NCBI GenBank assembly: GCA_948567375.1
Contig: OX419755.1
Location: 54,454,291-54,518,290 of the forward strand
Origin: Lunularia cruciata
Taxonomy: Eukaryota > Streptophyta > Marchantiopsida > Lunulariales > Lunulariaceae
DNA: 64,000 nt
Direction of reading: 5' to 3'
In this document: positions 11,301-23,876 of the stretch, one piece after another
Position numbering within the stretch: position 1 is the stretch's first letter
Layout of the letters: every line of letters begins with the position of its first letter
Notes under the pieces: generated by a model
The model's database searches: none
Told to the model about the DNA's origin: nothing
What the model saw: only the letters and a program-made list of their open reading frames with translations
Translations under genes and position numbers: made by a program

Positions 11301-14174
11301 CTTCCCTTAGATAAGGATCATATTCATTCACTGAATGTGCTCTTCCATATCCTAATACATGACCCTTAGAAGTGTGTTTCATATGACTACTATCGTACCT
11401 TCAAAGGTGTGTTCGACTTCGACTCAAGCCAAATGTGTGATCCTGGAGAGCCAACAACTCTCATTAGGCCCAGGCGAGAACTTGACATTCAAAATCTTTG
11501 AAAGTTTCGCTGCTGTGTACCTGTTCTCGCTGGTCGCATCATGGCGTACGATCGCAACCCAATTTCCGCCCCGCTCATAATCGTCAAACGCATCTTCCGC
11601 ACCACACGCTTCTTGAACATTTTCTTTCTCATTTGATCCGCAAGATCAGAGAACCTTCAAAAAACAAGATTGGAAGTGACATTCATGAAGAAGGGGACAC
11701 GATGAACTACTTGGCCTTGGCCTTACAAAGTGAAGGGAATGATGGGGGAAGAGAAAAAGGCATTCGCTTGTAGATCACGCAGACATTGCTCCAAACTTTG
11801 AATTAATCAGGTAATTATTTTACCTTAGCCTGGGAACCTATGCGTACCACAATAACCACACATAACTGTAGTCCATAGTGCTTGTTTCTGTTGCGGAGAG
11901 CTGTAGGGAAATCACCTGTTCGAAGCAGATATCATGTATCCCAACGCATCATTCTCATCTAATTGGATCATGTCCTGCTTCCGAGTGTACAATAACTTTA
12001 ATACCAATTCTTAACTCCTCGCTTAAGGAGCGTGTAAACCTGCCCAGCTTCCTTGCCGAGCTAGTACAGTATATGCAACCACTAATAAATGAACAAATTA
12101 ATTCAATAAATAGCTGAATGTTTTGAAGTACAGGAATGCTTGTGTGCTTACCGAGTAAAATATGTTGACGTTGAACTGCTCTCCTGGCCTGTTGAAGGGA
12201 TAAAGCTCAATCTCGATCCCTAGATCTTGCGCGTCCTTGCAATATAGAACGAAGATACTGTCGAATTAATTTAGGGTAACGGATCTAACATCCTCCAGCA
12301 CGACTTCCTGAAAGCGATGTTCATTGACTTGGTATTCTGCATTCCGCGGTTATCAAGTTTGACTCCTCAATGTTCCCGTAGCTTCAGATGTGAGTAACGT
12401 TTCTGGAGTAGGTTTCAATTCCCGTGTAAGTTGCATCTTAAGTGGACTGGGTAATGACCGAAAAGACTACATGCAGTATCATCTAGGTCATATATAGAAA
12501 ATCCCGCACTACCTTTGCTCTCTGGATCGTTGTCCTTCGTAGGTCTTCTTTTACTGACCGACTTGTCTTCTCAAGTGGGTCATCATTGTTTGTAAAAATA
12601 TATATTCGCTTTGCAGCATTTTTAGAAGACCTGCACATAAAAAGCAATGTTTCTCCTCTCAACTCAACATGACAGCAAAGACGGCTGTGAAGCAAAGACG
12701 ACAGTTTACTAATATACACGACGTTAGGTGTGTGATTCATCAAAGTCCTGAAAGAAATGAAGTTGGAGAATTACCCAGTACGAAGCATTGCTTGTGCCAC
12801 CCAGAGGGCATTGTAGAGAGTACTCTCCTTTGAATGCATGGCTGCGTTGGTTTCAGTTCCGATGTCCTTCTCAAAAGTTCCTTAAAAAGTAAAAGTCGTC
12901 CAATTAATGAATGCTTCTCTGGACATTACACTATTTTTATTCACTACTTTGGCGATCCTAGCCATTGACCTGCTCTCTAAATCTGAGTAGAATTTAGGAT
13001 CATATTACTTCTAGTTTGTATCAAACCGTACAAAGAGGCTGCAATATTAACATACCAGAGACACGGTCGAGATCTCTAATAAGCTGTGCCGAAGGTACTC
13101 CTAGCTCCATGAAAACGTAAACCCCGTCTGATTCTTGAATGTTCTTCTTCTCTCTCTGTTAGTTACAACGCTTACTTGATAATTGTATGAAACAAGGGGG
13201 CTCGCAGGCAATGTCCATGGTTGAAAGCAGCATCATTCAATCGTTTCCTTTCTGGCGCAACTCTCAAAGGCTTGCAATGTGATATTTGACTGTTGACAAG
13301 TTGAAGAACACGGCACATAACCTCAAACCATTCATGAAACAGTGGACGAAAAGCAGTGTAAATATGACCTCTGTAAACACAAAATTCGACATCAAAGTCA
13401 GAATACTTACAGTATTGAAGAAACATACACCGACTTCATCTGTGTCTCGGGAGATGATTCGAGTTTTTAGCTCATTCGAAATTCCTTTCGTCACAGTCTC
13501 AAAGAAGGATCTGGAATCTTCCTGCAACCAAGTAATTCGTCTGCTTATACCCTGAGTGAACCACAAAAGTGGCCGATCTCGTGTAAGTTCCGTATCACTC
13601 CGACTCTTAATGAACGATAGACTCAGAGAGGTACCTCTTCTCCCAGAAGTAAAAACATATCGGCTGCCGCATCTACTATGTACACGATGTATTCCTTGCT
13701 GGCCGCAAGTTCCTGCCATCTCCACACAGTAAACTTTTAGGAATATGTCCGAAATTAAGGGCTGAGAACAAATCATGTAACAAAGACAGATGCATGACCA
13801 AAAGAACTAAAACCCATTCAAAATTCTGGTGTTACACATATCCTAAGTGATCATATTTCCACAAGGTTTACTAGGGAACTCATGAATGCGTATTCAAGCG
13901 CTGGAAAGGGCAATTCGACTCGAATCAGCGCCATTCTAAAAGCTATGTGCATATACATAAAAATGCAAAAATATTCACGAATTCTCAGGTCTCAAAGCCT
14001 CCATCAAATCCTCAACTGTGGAACCAGTAGGTGGCCGCTCCAGATGTCTCACTACTCCGTCGTGGGGGTATAATGTGGATACAGACGCACCAATTCCTCG
14101 CGACGGCCGTCCTGATCTTCATCGTCGTCATCAAACAAGCTCAACTGCTGCTGCTGCTGCGTGTACCAGTCCAT
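8395..14174 (-). CDS. KU70: KU70, DNA-end-binding subunit of the Ku heterodimer (20 exons, 622 aa)
   Basis: Ku70 pairs with Ku80 to form the ring that loads on DNA double-strand ends, starts non-homologous end joining and protects telomeres. Minus-strand exons: 14174-14091, 13712-13635, 13521-13411, 13155-13056, 12880-12775, 12630-12513, 12235-12152, 12060-12040, 11837-11824, 11654-11521, 11442-11399, 10855-10779, 10642-10495, 10325-10264, 10105-10045, 9672-9577, 9361-9241, 9057-8955, 8804-8612, 8508-8395. Every junction is GT-AG and phases agree throughout, giving 622 residues against about 621 in Arabidopsis. Landmarks: vWA-like N-terminal domain (EVGVCFFNT, IYIFTNNDDP), beta-barrel (KDYHNLRPPTFLYP, PPGLNMIYLPYADDIRP), C-terminal arm (LQRHYAVLQALALEEDELP), a basic linker with QKRKAS, and a SAP domain at 586-622. 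The start ATG at 14174 is the first in-frame ATG and is followed by a Gln run and an acidic stretch, as in plant Ku70. Exons 8 and 9 are microexons and the least certain. Confidence 0.95.
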
Positions 14175-16495
14175 GGGAGAACTTACCCCGACAGAACTTA
14201 ATCGAAAGTCTTCGTAGTCAAAAAATTGATCGAATTTGCACTCGACTCTTTGATTCCCCTTTTGAATCCGTGGATGGGAGGTGAAGAGCGCGGGAGTTTG
14301 GGACGAGTTTTCCTTCGCTTCCAAGCCGGGTGGGCCTATCGTGATGATGCAGTCGCGGTTTAGGACGACTGCGTACAGTATTGGCTCAACGATCCCACAT
14401 ACGTAGTTCCTGCACGACTGCTTTCAGTGTTGGTTCACAGTCGTATTTATGTCTTCTCCTTTTCCGCTTCCCTGTACGTAGGCGTATTTCCATTTACTCG
14501 TCGTTGCGATTACTGTCTTCCCTTCGGTCCTTGGCGGTACGTAGTTTGCTTAGCGTTCTTCAACTCAGTCCTGTCCGTTTCAGGATTGGAGTGGCCACCG
14601 CTCTACTGCAGACGCTACTGTCAATCTATTCGTAGGCATATTGGCTGAATGAGAGAAGCAGGCGACCGCGTAGAAAATACCGAAGGACGGGAAGACCCCA
14701 TATTGGCTGAAAAGGAAGGGGCTTTCGTCCAAGACCGCGTTCTTAACCAAGTCTCGCCACTGAGCGAAGAGGAAGAGCGGGACCGATATTAAGACGAAAA
14801 TAAATAATATTCATCCATAATTATTATTTCCACTATTTAGAATTTCCACCTATTTATTCAAAGAATATTGTCTATTTTGAATTCCATCTACTCTATACTC
14901 TTTGTTACATTCTGGAACAGTAAAATTCCAAATGAAATTCCACTTTTTAATCTGCCTCCTCTCATGAAAAGAAATACAAAATTGAGTCAAAAGATCCTAT
15001 TAACCATATAAATATTCTAAATAGGAATTTTTTGAGAATATATTGTAAAATTTCTAATTATCAAGTTGACTCTGGCTATTTTATTGAGAATACTTAGTTT
15101 ATACTAACTTAGATGAAGCTACTTTAACTTGCCTTGTTGAAAGTACTTTAATTTAGTACAATGTATTTCAGCGGAAGGGATTCTATTCAATAATTGTGCA
15201 ATTTGTCCGTGATGATATAAGTAAGATATTGCACTGACTGGGTAAAAGATTTCTTCGTTTATTGAAGATGTTTTTGAGTTTTCTATTAGAGTTTTATACA
15301 TACCGTGCGGTCACTTCTCATTTCTCATTGTTGAAATGTAGGGATGCACCAATCATATCATGATATGGTATCTACCCCCAAAATTTAGATTCTTACTCTC
15401 ACTCATCTGCAACAATAATGCCATTCTCATACACTCTAATCCCATATATACATGTACTAATATCTCAAACAAATTCTTAAACATCCAATGATTTTGCAAA
15501 ATAGAAAAAAATACTTGTGCAAGAAAAAATTTATTTATTATACTACAAATACATTTAGATCATGGTCTTGTATTCAAGAACAAGCTTGGTTTCAAGTTGA
15601 ATATAAGATATATTTTCTCATTGAAAGTTTTAGTTTCTTCTCTATGCTCTATATAAGGCTACTCCAAACAGTCTACAACGTTTGAATCCAACTTGGTCAC
15701 CAAAATCCCTATTTAGCTCACCGATATATCAGACTTATTAATGAAGAAATTGTACAAAATTATACTAACACTAATCCACTTTTACAAGAGAGAATTCATA
15801 GATTGGTCGTTCAACTAAACTCTGAATTCTCTTAATGAATTCTACCAAGCTTTCAATATTCTAATTTAGTGTTCTTTGAGCACACGGGTAAAAAAACACA
15901 TTTGTTGACATCTACTTTCTCTTGGGAGTAAAATTGTTTGAAGGAGTGCACAAGATGACAAATGGCAACATAACTTGAATCACATAGTAAATATAGACTT
16001 TGTTCAAATGCATTATACTCTACTTGCATGTTCAATTCAAACCACATTGGAAACCTTTTCAAACATATGTGTGGATGCTAGAGAAAATTTTAGTTTGCAC
16101 AAGATGCATGAAAGTATCAATGTAATTATCACAAACATATCCATGGATGCTAGAGAATATTTTGGTATGCATGAGCATACCAAATTCATTAGCATAATAT
16201 GTGTGGGATGAGTGAGAGTATCAATCTGATTGTCCATAGTATTCACGTGATGCATGATAGTATGCGAGTATGCATAAAGAGATGAATTGAGAAGATGAAT
16301 TTGAAATTGAGAAGTATGAAATTTGAGTTGGTGTCATGGTGAAAGGTTGCCATTCCAAGAAGGTTTGTAGTATAAAATCAATCTAAAATTGATTCTTGAA
16401 TGTTCAAAAAGGAAATTTCCAAACATTAAAGAAGTCATTTTTGAGGAATGTTAGAATAAATTAAAGAGTTGAAAAAGTTCAATGGATATGCATGA
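14175..16495. other. KU70 upstream region and AT-rich intergenic DNA
   Basis: 14175-14340 is probably KU70 5' UTR and promoter. 14341-14800 is GC-richer and pyrimidine-rich on the plus strand, without a recognisable gene; the two overlapping plus-strand frames at 14381-14648 look like products of base composition. From about 14800 the sequence turns strongly AT-rich and holds nothing I recognise. Confidence 0.5.
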
Positions 16496-16497
16496 GA

Positions 16498-16980
16498 AAA
16501 ATGTGAACATTTTCAAATTGAGTAAGATACACCAAAGAAACAATGAGATTTCCAAATCAAGAAGGATACATCAAAGGGACATTTCGCATTTTCAAATTGA
16601 GAGGCATAATGAGCATTTTTTGATATATAAGAAGGATAATGAGCATCTTTTAAAAGAGAGTGACACGCAAGGGGAAAATGTGCATTTTTTATACACAAAA
16701 GGAACATTGAGCATTTTTTAATAAGGAATACACAAGAGTGAGCATTTTTTATTGGGAGGTACAATGTGCACTTTTTAAGAAGAGGAAGACAGGGGAAGGG
16801 ACAAAGAGGATATGAAGATTGAGAAATTTTTAAGAAGAGGGAGCTTGGCTGAGAAGGACAAGAACAAGCATTTTGAGTGAGCATTTTCAAATGGGACAAG
16901 GTGAGTGATAGAGAAAGAGAAGGTGAAGAATAACATTGAGCACTTTTGAGTGAGCATTCATTTTTAAGAGGTAAAGAGAG
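16498..16980 (+). repeat. Degenerate purine-rich minisatellite with GAGCATTTTT cores
   Basis: At least ten copies of a core like GAGCATTTTTT or GTGCATTTTTT, separated by 25-60 bases of GA-rich sequence, lie at about 16502, 16585, 16611, 16641, 16679, 16707, 16739, 16766, 16879 and 16937. The strand is very purine-rich between the T-runs. The overlapping 128-aa minus-strand frame is a by-product of this repeat. Confidence 0.75.
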
Positions 16981-17679
16981 ACAAGGAGGAATTTCAAATG
17001 GTTATGTCTCAATATGAAAGAGTGGTGAAGGAAAGGTACATAGCGGAAACTCAAGGAGGATCCTAGCTTATTTTATTTTTTACACTTGGAGATTATATGA
17101 TATGTGAGATGTGAGTTATGTGAGGTAGCTTGATAAACACAAAATCAAGAAAGTAGTGCAAGAAATTTGAGAAACTAATCTTGACTCAATGGGGTTAAAA
17201 ATTTGCATTAGATTCAAGTATCCTTGCACACTGGTGAGTTATTGATGGAACTTCATATCAATATATATTGTTCAAAGTGAATTGCACTTGAAATTCCTCC
17301 CAAATTTGTACTTTTGATTGATTTTTCTATCATGCATGCCATAACCATAACTTGTGAAGTATGCATACATTATGCAATCTACATTATGTAAGATTTCTAT
17401 GATTGTACTCCTCTACTTTTCATCATGGAAGATTTCTGTGATTGTAATTCTTTGCATTGCTTTGCCATGGTGCTAGCTTCTTTGAATGACTCCTTTTTCC
17501 TTACTTTCCATTATGATTGTGTTGTTGAGAGTTATAATTGTGTTACCCAAGTTCCATTATGTATGGAGTTTGTGAGAAGTTGTGACTTGTAGACTCACTC
17601 TTGTAGAGTTTGCAAGATGCTTCTTACTCTTACCATGAGCATTATACATGAGGCATTTTGTTTTATTTGGCATATTAGA
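16981..17679. other. AT-rich intergenic DNA
   Basis: No gene or named repeat is visible before the left edge of the truncated gypsy element near 17680. Confidence 0.5.
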
Positions 17680-20600
17680 TAAGGAAAGACTGCAATGAAA
17701 TGGTGGTTGCTTTTATTGTCACCAAATTAGACATTGCATGGTTGAATGTTCACTCAAGAATGGATGATCTTGACAAATCACCAAAATGGGGTTTGTGGAG
17801 CATGATGATTAGTGAAACAAAGAATCCCAATAAGAGATTTCAAGCCACCTATTGGGAACTTGATTAGTTCCAATGGAATTAAAGGATTGACTTATGCAAG
17901 TTTGCTTCACTTGCAAGGTATGACATATTATTTTGGTTGAAGGATTTTGGTTGATTTTGGAAGTTCAAAGAATTGCATATCTATGCAATTAACAAAGGAG
18001 TTAGTTAATCTTATCAAGCCAATAATTAGAAGTAGATTGATGATGGTGGATAGTATAAGGGTTTTGTATTTTGTACCTCACCTCTTGTTACATTCAAAGT
18101 TGAGAATGAGTACTTGGAGTATATGAGGTTTGTAGTGGCACCTCTACACTATGATGTCATTCTAGGTTTACCTTGGCTTGAACGTCACAAGGCTTAATTT
18201 GATTGGACATGATGATAAATTCAAATACAATACCAAGATAAGAATTACCAATTAGATTGTTTGGCACCTTTGAGTAAGACACCTAAGAATAGTTAGTCCT
18301 AAGATGATAGGTTTATCAATAAAGCAACCATAAAGTAAGCTTTGGAGGAACATATTCCTATTTTTGCAATGTGTATCAAGCCAATTGTGCATGGAAAATC
18401 TGATGAGTACCAAAAACCCCATCAGGCAATGCTTCAAAATTTTATAGATTTAATTTTGGATGACTTGCCAAAAGGGTTACCCTTTGTTTGTGGTATGCTC
18501 TTCAAGATTAAGTTATTGCCAAGAACTACTCCAATAAGAATATCTATTTATTGGTGCTCACTAAAGGAGTTGGAAGAGCTTTAAATAACATTGATAGAGT
18601 TGTTGGAGAATGATTTCATATGACATAATACATCTCCTTGGGAATCATTGGTACTTTTTGTCCCAAAGAAGGATGGAGGATTTTTCTTTTGTATTGATTA
18701 TTGTGATGTTGGTAAACAAACAGGGAAGATTGCATATCCTTTGCCATGAATTGATGACTTGCTAGATTAATTGAGTGGAGCACGACACTTCTCCAAGTTG
18801 GATCTTCAAAGCGACTATTGGTAGATTCCCATTGATAGAAAAGATGTGCAAAAGATTGCCTTTTGCACAAGGTATGGGAATTTTGAATGGAGAGTTCTAT
18901 CTTTCAAGCTCTCTAATGCTCTAGAAGTCTTCATGGATTAGATGCATTAGGTTTTGGATGGGTTATTGGATTGGTATGTGGTGGTATTATTGGATGATAT
19001 TTTTGGAGCACATGAAGAGTTGACATCATTGATAGGAGGAATAACTATAATTTTTTTACATCAAACTTAAGTACAAACTTGGTATATTCCATGTCATCCT
19101 TGATGCCCTATCACAACAACCTAATATGAAGACTCTTCTTGAATACCTCATCACAATGGCAATTACAACAATGTCAATTGACTTAAAAGTCCAAATTGAG
19201 TTTAGGCCGCTTTACAACAAGACCCTTTCTTTCAGATGGTACAAGTTAATCTTGCAACACATGATAGGGAATACAATATCTTCTCCTTCAAGAAAGAGAC
19301 CTTCTATTTTGTGAGAACCAAATCTATGTTCCAACCAAAGGTGATCTACAACTTGTGTACTTTCAAGAAGCCCATGACTTACCAATCATTGGTCACATGG
19401 GTGTGGACAAGACCTTGAGTAATCAACAATGCCAATGGTGGTGGCCCAACAAGGTATGAGAGGTTCAAGAATTTGTTCAACCTTGTGCTAGTTGCCAATG
19501 CAATAAGGCTAGTAACCAAAAGCAGAGTGGGCTCTTTCAACCACTTCCCATTCCATTTGCTTGATAGGAACATATGAGCTTAGATCTCATCATATCTCTG
19601 TCAAAGACAAAGATCATATAGTAATTGTGGTGTTTTTTTATAAGCTGAGTAAGCAAATCCATTTGGCCCCAACCTTTAATATAGTGGATACTCCAACATT
19701 GGTCCAAATCTACTTTGACAATGTCTTCAAGCATCATGAGATACCTCATGTACTCATCTTTGACTATGATCCTTGATTCATCAATAAATTTTGGAAAGCA
19801 CTCTTTAAGCTACTTGGCAGTAAGTTTACTTTCTCCATGTCTATCATCCTCAAATTGATGGGCTAATTGAAAGTGTGAATTGCACCATGGAGGATATGCT
19901 TTGTGCCTTTGTCAACATTTACCATATTAACTAGGATGAATGCCTTATGGTTGTTGAATTTACTTTCAATAACTCTAAGCATGCAAGTATAGGTTCTCTC
20001 CCTTTGTCCTTACTTTTAGCTAAAACCCACTTGTTCCAAATTCCTTTCTTACTCCTCCTCTATCTCATGTTCCTCATACTTCCACCTCCTTGACCACAAT
20101 ATCCTATTACATACAACAAGCCAAATCTCTTATCCTTGTTACTCAAAATCATCAAAAGCAATACATGGATCAACATCGTGATCTCATCTTTCAACTTGGT
20201 GATAAGGTCATGCTTTCTTCTAGTAACCTACCCCTCCCACTTGGTACCTATGTTTGTAAATGTATTCTTAATTGGATACGTCTATTTTATGTTGCCCAAA
20301 TCAATTTTCTTGTTGCTTATCACCTTGCTTTGCCTTGTCATATACAAATTGACCCTATCTTTCATGTTTCCAAGTTTTTTATGATCCATCTTCCTTTTCC
20401 GCTCATGTCTAATCCCCCCCTTTGCATCCCTATCAACAATCATGAGGAGTATGAAGTTAATTTTATCTTTGCATGTTGTCATATTCAATGTGGCCACCAA
20501 CAAACATATTGAGTATGAAGTCCTTTGGAAAGTGTCCCCTTCATGATGCCACCTTGAAGCTTCTTTCTAATCTCCACAATGCTCAAATAGCCATCCAAGA

Positions 20601-21191
20601 GTTTGAAGCATCCATGGTGACGAGGATTTCATCAACTAGCAGTGGAGGAATATGCAACAATATGGAGTTTGTAGACGAGTTAGTAAAGACTAACAAAGTA
20701 ACATATATACCAAATTAGTCAAGAATTATAAGAATATTCTAATAGCATCTAGTAATTTTTTTTAGTACCTTCCTAGTATCTGATAACAAGTATGCCAAGT
20801 GGCAACTTCAAGGACGAAGCTTCTTGAGAAGCTTTTTGACTTGCTTAGATTACCTACCAAGTAGATGTCTTCTAGAACTTAGCTTACCTGCCAAGTAGAT
20901 GTCTTCTAGAAGAAAACTTCTTGGGAAGTTTCCCGAATAGGTTAGCTTGCATGCCAAGTAAGCAACTTCCAAAAAGAAGCTTCTCAAGAAGCTTCTTGAT
21001 TAACTTAGCTTGCACTCTAAGAAGGTGGCTTTTAGGAAGTTTCTTGAGAAGCTTCTCAAGAGCCTTGTATATTCTCTATAAATACCAAAGTCCAAGCTCA
21101 TGCTAGGGATTTGGAGTTCCTTCATTCAAGAGTCCCAAAATAATCTTTCACTCTGATCTTCCATTCTTCTATTTCTCTCCTTTTTTTTACA
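17680..21191 (+). mobile_element. Truncated, internally deleted gypsy chromovirus
   Basis: The sequence aligns segment by segment with the complete element at 21930-27535, beginning in the gag zinc-knuckle region (about 17690). Then come protease (about 17880-18200), RT (about 18420-18998), the integrase zinc finger and core (about 19380-19930), the C-terminal integrase module and chromodomain (about 20200-20640), and a 3' LTR at 20653-21191. At 18996-19000 the RT motif LLDD runs directly into sequence that lies after RNase H in the complete copy, so about 660 bases are missing. No 5' LTR or PBS is found. Many in-frame stops show it is an old fossil. Confidence 0.9.
20653..21191 (+). repeat. 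3' LTR of the truncated chromovirus
   Basis: Starts TGCAACAATATGGAG after the purine tract AGTGGAGGAA and ends in TTTTTTTACA. It resembles the 416-bp LTRs of the complete element (same AAGCTTCTTGAGAAGC blocks, same CTATAAATACC TATA box near 21075) but is longer, mainly through extra copies of the GCTTGC...AAGTAG block. Confidence 0.85.
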
Positions 21192-21924
21192 ATGAGCTTA
21201 CCTAGAGTTCATTTCTTGTCTATTTTATACTACTAATATAAGGAACAAGATCCTAGTTTTGGATATTTGTTGTCTAGCAAATATTAAGTAGCCTAGACAT
21301 CCTCTTTTCCTTGTAGTGGTGCAAGATGATGATGGGGCATGGATGGAGCTACAATAGATGTATAGTACATTTTGGTATGTCCACTAACTCAATATACAAG
21401 AGTGAGTGGAGTATCAAATCACACTTTTAGATTATCATATGACATAGTAGCATAAAGAGTGAGGTAGTGTAACTTCTCAAGTCCATTTGGGATTGTGTTT
21501 TCTCACTAGTAGGATTACATATAGGGGCATGCCTCATGGGATGTTTTGGCAAGATAGATGAGTACATTGACAAGTATATAGGTTTTATGGTTAGACCTTA
21601 CATTACATTTACATCCCTTGGTCTGTCCATTAGAGATATTTTGATAGTTGATAGTGCCACACTTCCATATGAGGATGGTTTCTTTAAAGAAACATCCCCA
21701 TGGTATATATCCTTTTGAATCTACTCTTCTTCATACACTTCAGATATCACACACCTCATCCTTAGACCTCTTTATAGCTCCTCTAGATAGATTTAAAGAA
21801 GATTCTTGCACTATTCATTACATTTTTTTGAGGAATGGACATCCAATTGTCTTATTAATTATAGTGTATCCATATCAAAATTTATTAGTGTTTTAAAGAT
21901 CCCACTATTCATCTACTTGAGAGG
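21192..21924. other. Spacer between two chromoviruses
   Basis: AT-rich DNA with short plus-strand open frames (for example around 21536-21900). It may be a remnant of another transposon, but no domain is recognisable. Confidence 0.4.
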
Positions 21925-21929
21925 AAATG
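21925..21929. repeat. Target-site duplication AAATG (left)
   Basis: AAATG directly precedes the TG of the 5' LTR and is repeated at 27536-27540 directly after the CA of the 3' LTR. Confidence 0.9.
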
Positions 21930-22345
21930 TGTAATAATATGGAGTTTAAGGAAGAAGTTAGTAGGGCTAACAAAGTAGCAAATAAGACAAATTAGCCTAG
22001 AATATTTTGGAAGTATATAGGAAGCTTCTTGGGAAGCTTCCTGACTAGCTTAGCTTGCATCTCAAGTAAGTAGCTTCTAAAAAGAAGCTTGTAGAAGCTT
22101 CTAACTAGCTTAGCTTGCACTCCAAGTAGGTGGCTTCTACAAGGAAGCTTCTTGAGAAGCTTCCTAGTTAACTTGGCTTGCACTCTACAAAAGTGGCTCA
22201 AGGAAGCTTCTTGAGAAGCTTCTCAAGGGCCTTGTATGCTACCTATAAATACCAAAGCCGAAGCTCATGCTAGGCATTCGGAGTTTTCACTCATTCAAGT
22301 ATCCCAATGTTCTCCTATTTCTCTCCTCGGTCTTGGACTTTTGCA
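21930..22345 (+). repeat. 5' LTR of the chromovirus
   Basis: Runs TGTAATAATATGG to TTTTGCA. It has a TATA box (CTATAAATACC) at about 22243-22253. Upstream of it lie several GAAGCTTC palindromes in GAAGCTTCTTGAGAAGCTTC blocks (about 22019-22226), resembling heat-shock elements (nGAAnnTTCn). Confidence 0.95.
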
Positions 22346-22346
22346 T

Positions 22347-22358
22347 TGTTATCAGAGC
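22347..22358 (+). other. Primer-binding site, initiator tRNA-Met type
   Basis: TGTTATCAGAGC lies one base after the 5' LTR. It matches the common plant LTR primer site complementary to initiator tRNA-Met (TGGTATCAGAGC) except for one base. Confidence 0.85.
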
Positions 22359-22605
22359 AAGAATAGGATGTATGGAATTTATGGAGCACGAAATCCATTT
22401 CTACCAAACTATTGGGACTTTCATATCTAAATATTACCAAACATCATTTCACACAATTCATCACCTCGCACTTTGGGCAGGATTTTCTACATATGATCAT
22501 CTTGTCTAAGGAACCCTTGGTACTTTTGGTTGTAACTTATGGAGAATGGTGGCCGTACTACATTTATGTATTAATCAATTAGAGTAGTGGGATAGAGTAG
22601 TAACT

Positions 22606-23530
22606 ATGGCAACAATATTGGACGTTATCCATGCAATGCAGCAACAAATCGAGCACCTTATTTGATTGTTGGATGAATGAGACCAACAACAATGAGAACA
22701 TATAGAAAGAATGCCAGTTTGAGATAGAGAAGATTGCATCCAATTTCCAAAACCCAAGGTGTTTGAAGGGAAGAATCTTTTGGGCACAATGGATAATTTT
22801 GTGTTTGACTACAAATGTTACTTTGAAGCTACCAATCTTCAAGATGAACGGAAATAGATTCTCTTTGCTTCTAGCCAATTGGATGGTGTGGCAAAACTTT
22901 GGTGGCAATTTCAAGTGGAGTGAGATGAATGAAAAATTGTTGTACCAATTTTGACATAGGCAGCATTCAAGGATACAATACTTGGTCAATTTCAAACTAT
23001 AAATGTCACCTGAGCTGCACGAGACAAATTGGTGGAGTTGAAGCAGATTGGCTCAGTAAGGAGTTACATCATACAATTTTAGAACATCATCATGCAAATT
23101 CTAAATATACAAGAAGGTGAAGTTTTGGATCAATTTGTGCGAGGATTGAATTCATGCACCAAATTGGAGGTGATCATGTGGGAACCACAATATGTACAAG
23201 AAGCCATGCAATTGGCTAAGCGTTTTGATTTCTTGGTTGCAAAAACTTGGTCTTGACCTCGACCTACACAAAGCTTACCAATACACTACGCACAGGTGGA
23301 AGAACCAGCACCAATGGATATTGATGTTATCCAATAGAGACCACTTGGTACAATAGGTAGAGAAATATTGTGACAAAATTGAGGTTGTTTTTATTGTTGC
23401 TAAGTTGGACATTGCATTGTTGAATTTCCACTTAGGAATGAGTGACCTCGACAAGTTGCCCAGACAGAGTTTGTGGAACAAAATGATCAAGGAAACGAGG
23501 AATCCCAATAGGAGATTTTGAGCCGCCTAT
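22606..23530 (+). pseudogene. gag (broken)
   Basis: An ATG at 22606 opens a gag frame with the typical central signature near LWWQF (about 22890) and FVRGL (about 23137), ending in a CCHC zinc knuckle around 23383-23430. The last Cys of the knuckle is Phe. At least eight in-frame stops are present, nearly all TAA, TAG or TGA where the related copy or the family would have Gln or Arg. Gag would form the particle and bind RNA. Confidence 0.85.
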
Positions 23531-23537
23531 TGGGAGC

Positions 23538-23876
23538 TTGATTAGATCCAATGGGTTTGAAGGCTTGACCTATGCAAGTTTGCTTCACTTGCAAGGTATG
23601 ATATCTAATCAGGGTTGTAGGATTTTGGTTGATTCTAGAAGTTTAGAGAATTACATGTTTATGCAAGTAGCAAAAGAATTGGGTATTCCTATCAAGCCAA
23701 TGATTAAAAGTAGATTGATGATGACGGATGGTAAAAAGTGTTCTACATTACGTACCTCACATCTTGTTACTTTTAAGATTAAGAAGGAGTATTTGGAGTG
23801 TATGAGGTTTGTAGTGGCACCTTTACACTATGATGTCATTCTAGGACTACCTTGGCTTGAACATCATAAAGTTTAA
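23538..23876 (+). pseudogene. Retroviral-type aspartic protease (broken)
   Basis: A 113-residue open stretch contains ILVDSRS, where the active-site D-[S/T]-G has become DSR, and the flap and C-terminal motif DVILGLPWLEHH, typical of gypsy proteases. It would process the Gag-Pol polyprotein; the Gly-to-Arg change at the active site should kill it. Confidence 0.85.

Noticed and set aside
13264-13776. A 170-codon minus-strand open frame as a separate gene
   Set aside because: It contains KU70 exons 2 and 3 plus intron read-through; the spliced model explains it.
14052-14324. A KU70 start upstream at 14324
   Set aside because: The frame is open there but begins with TTG; the first ATG is at 14174 and gives the acidic N-terminus expected for plant Ku70.
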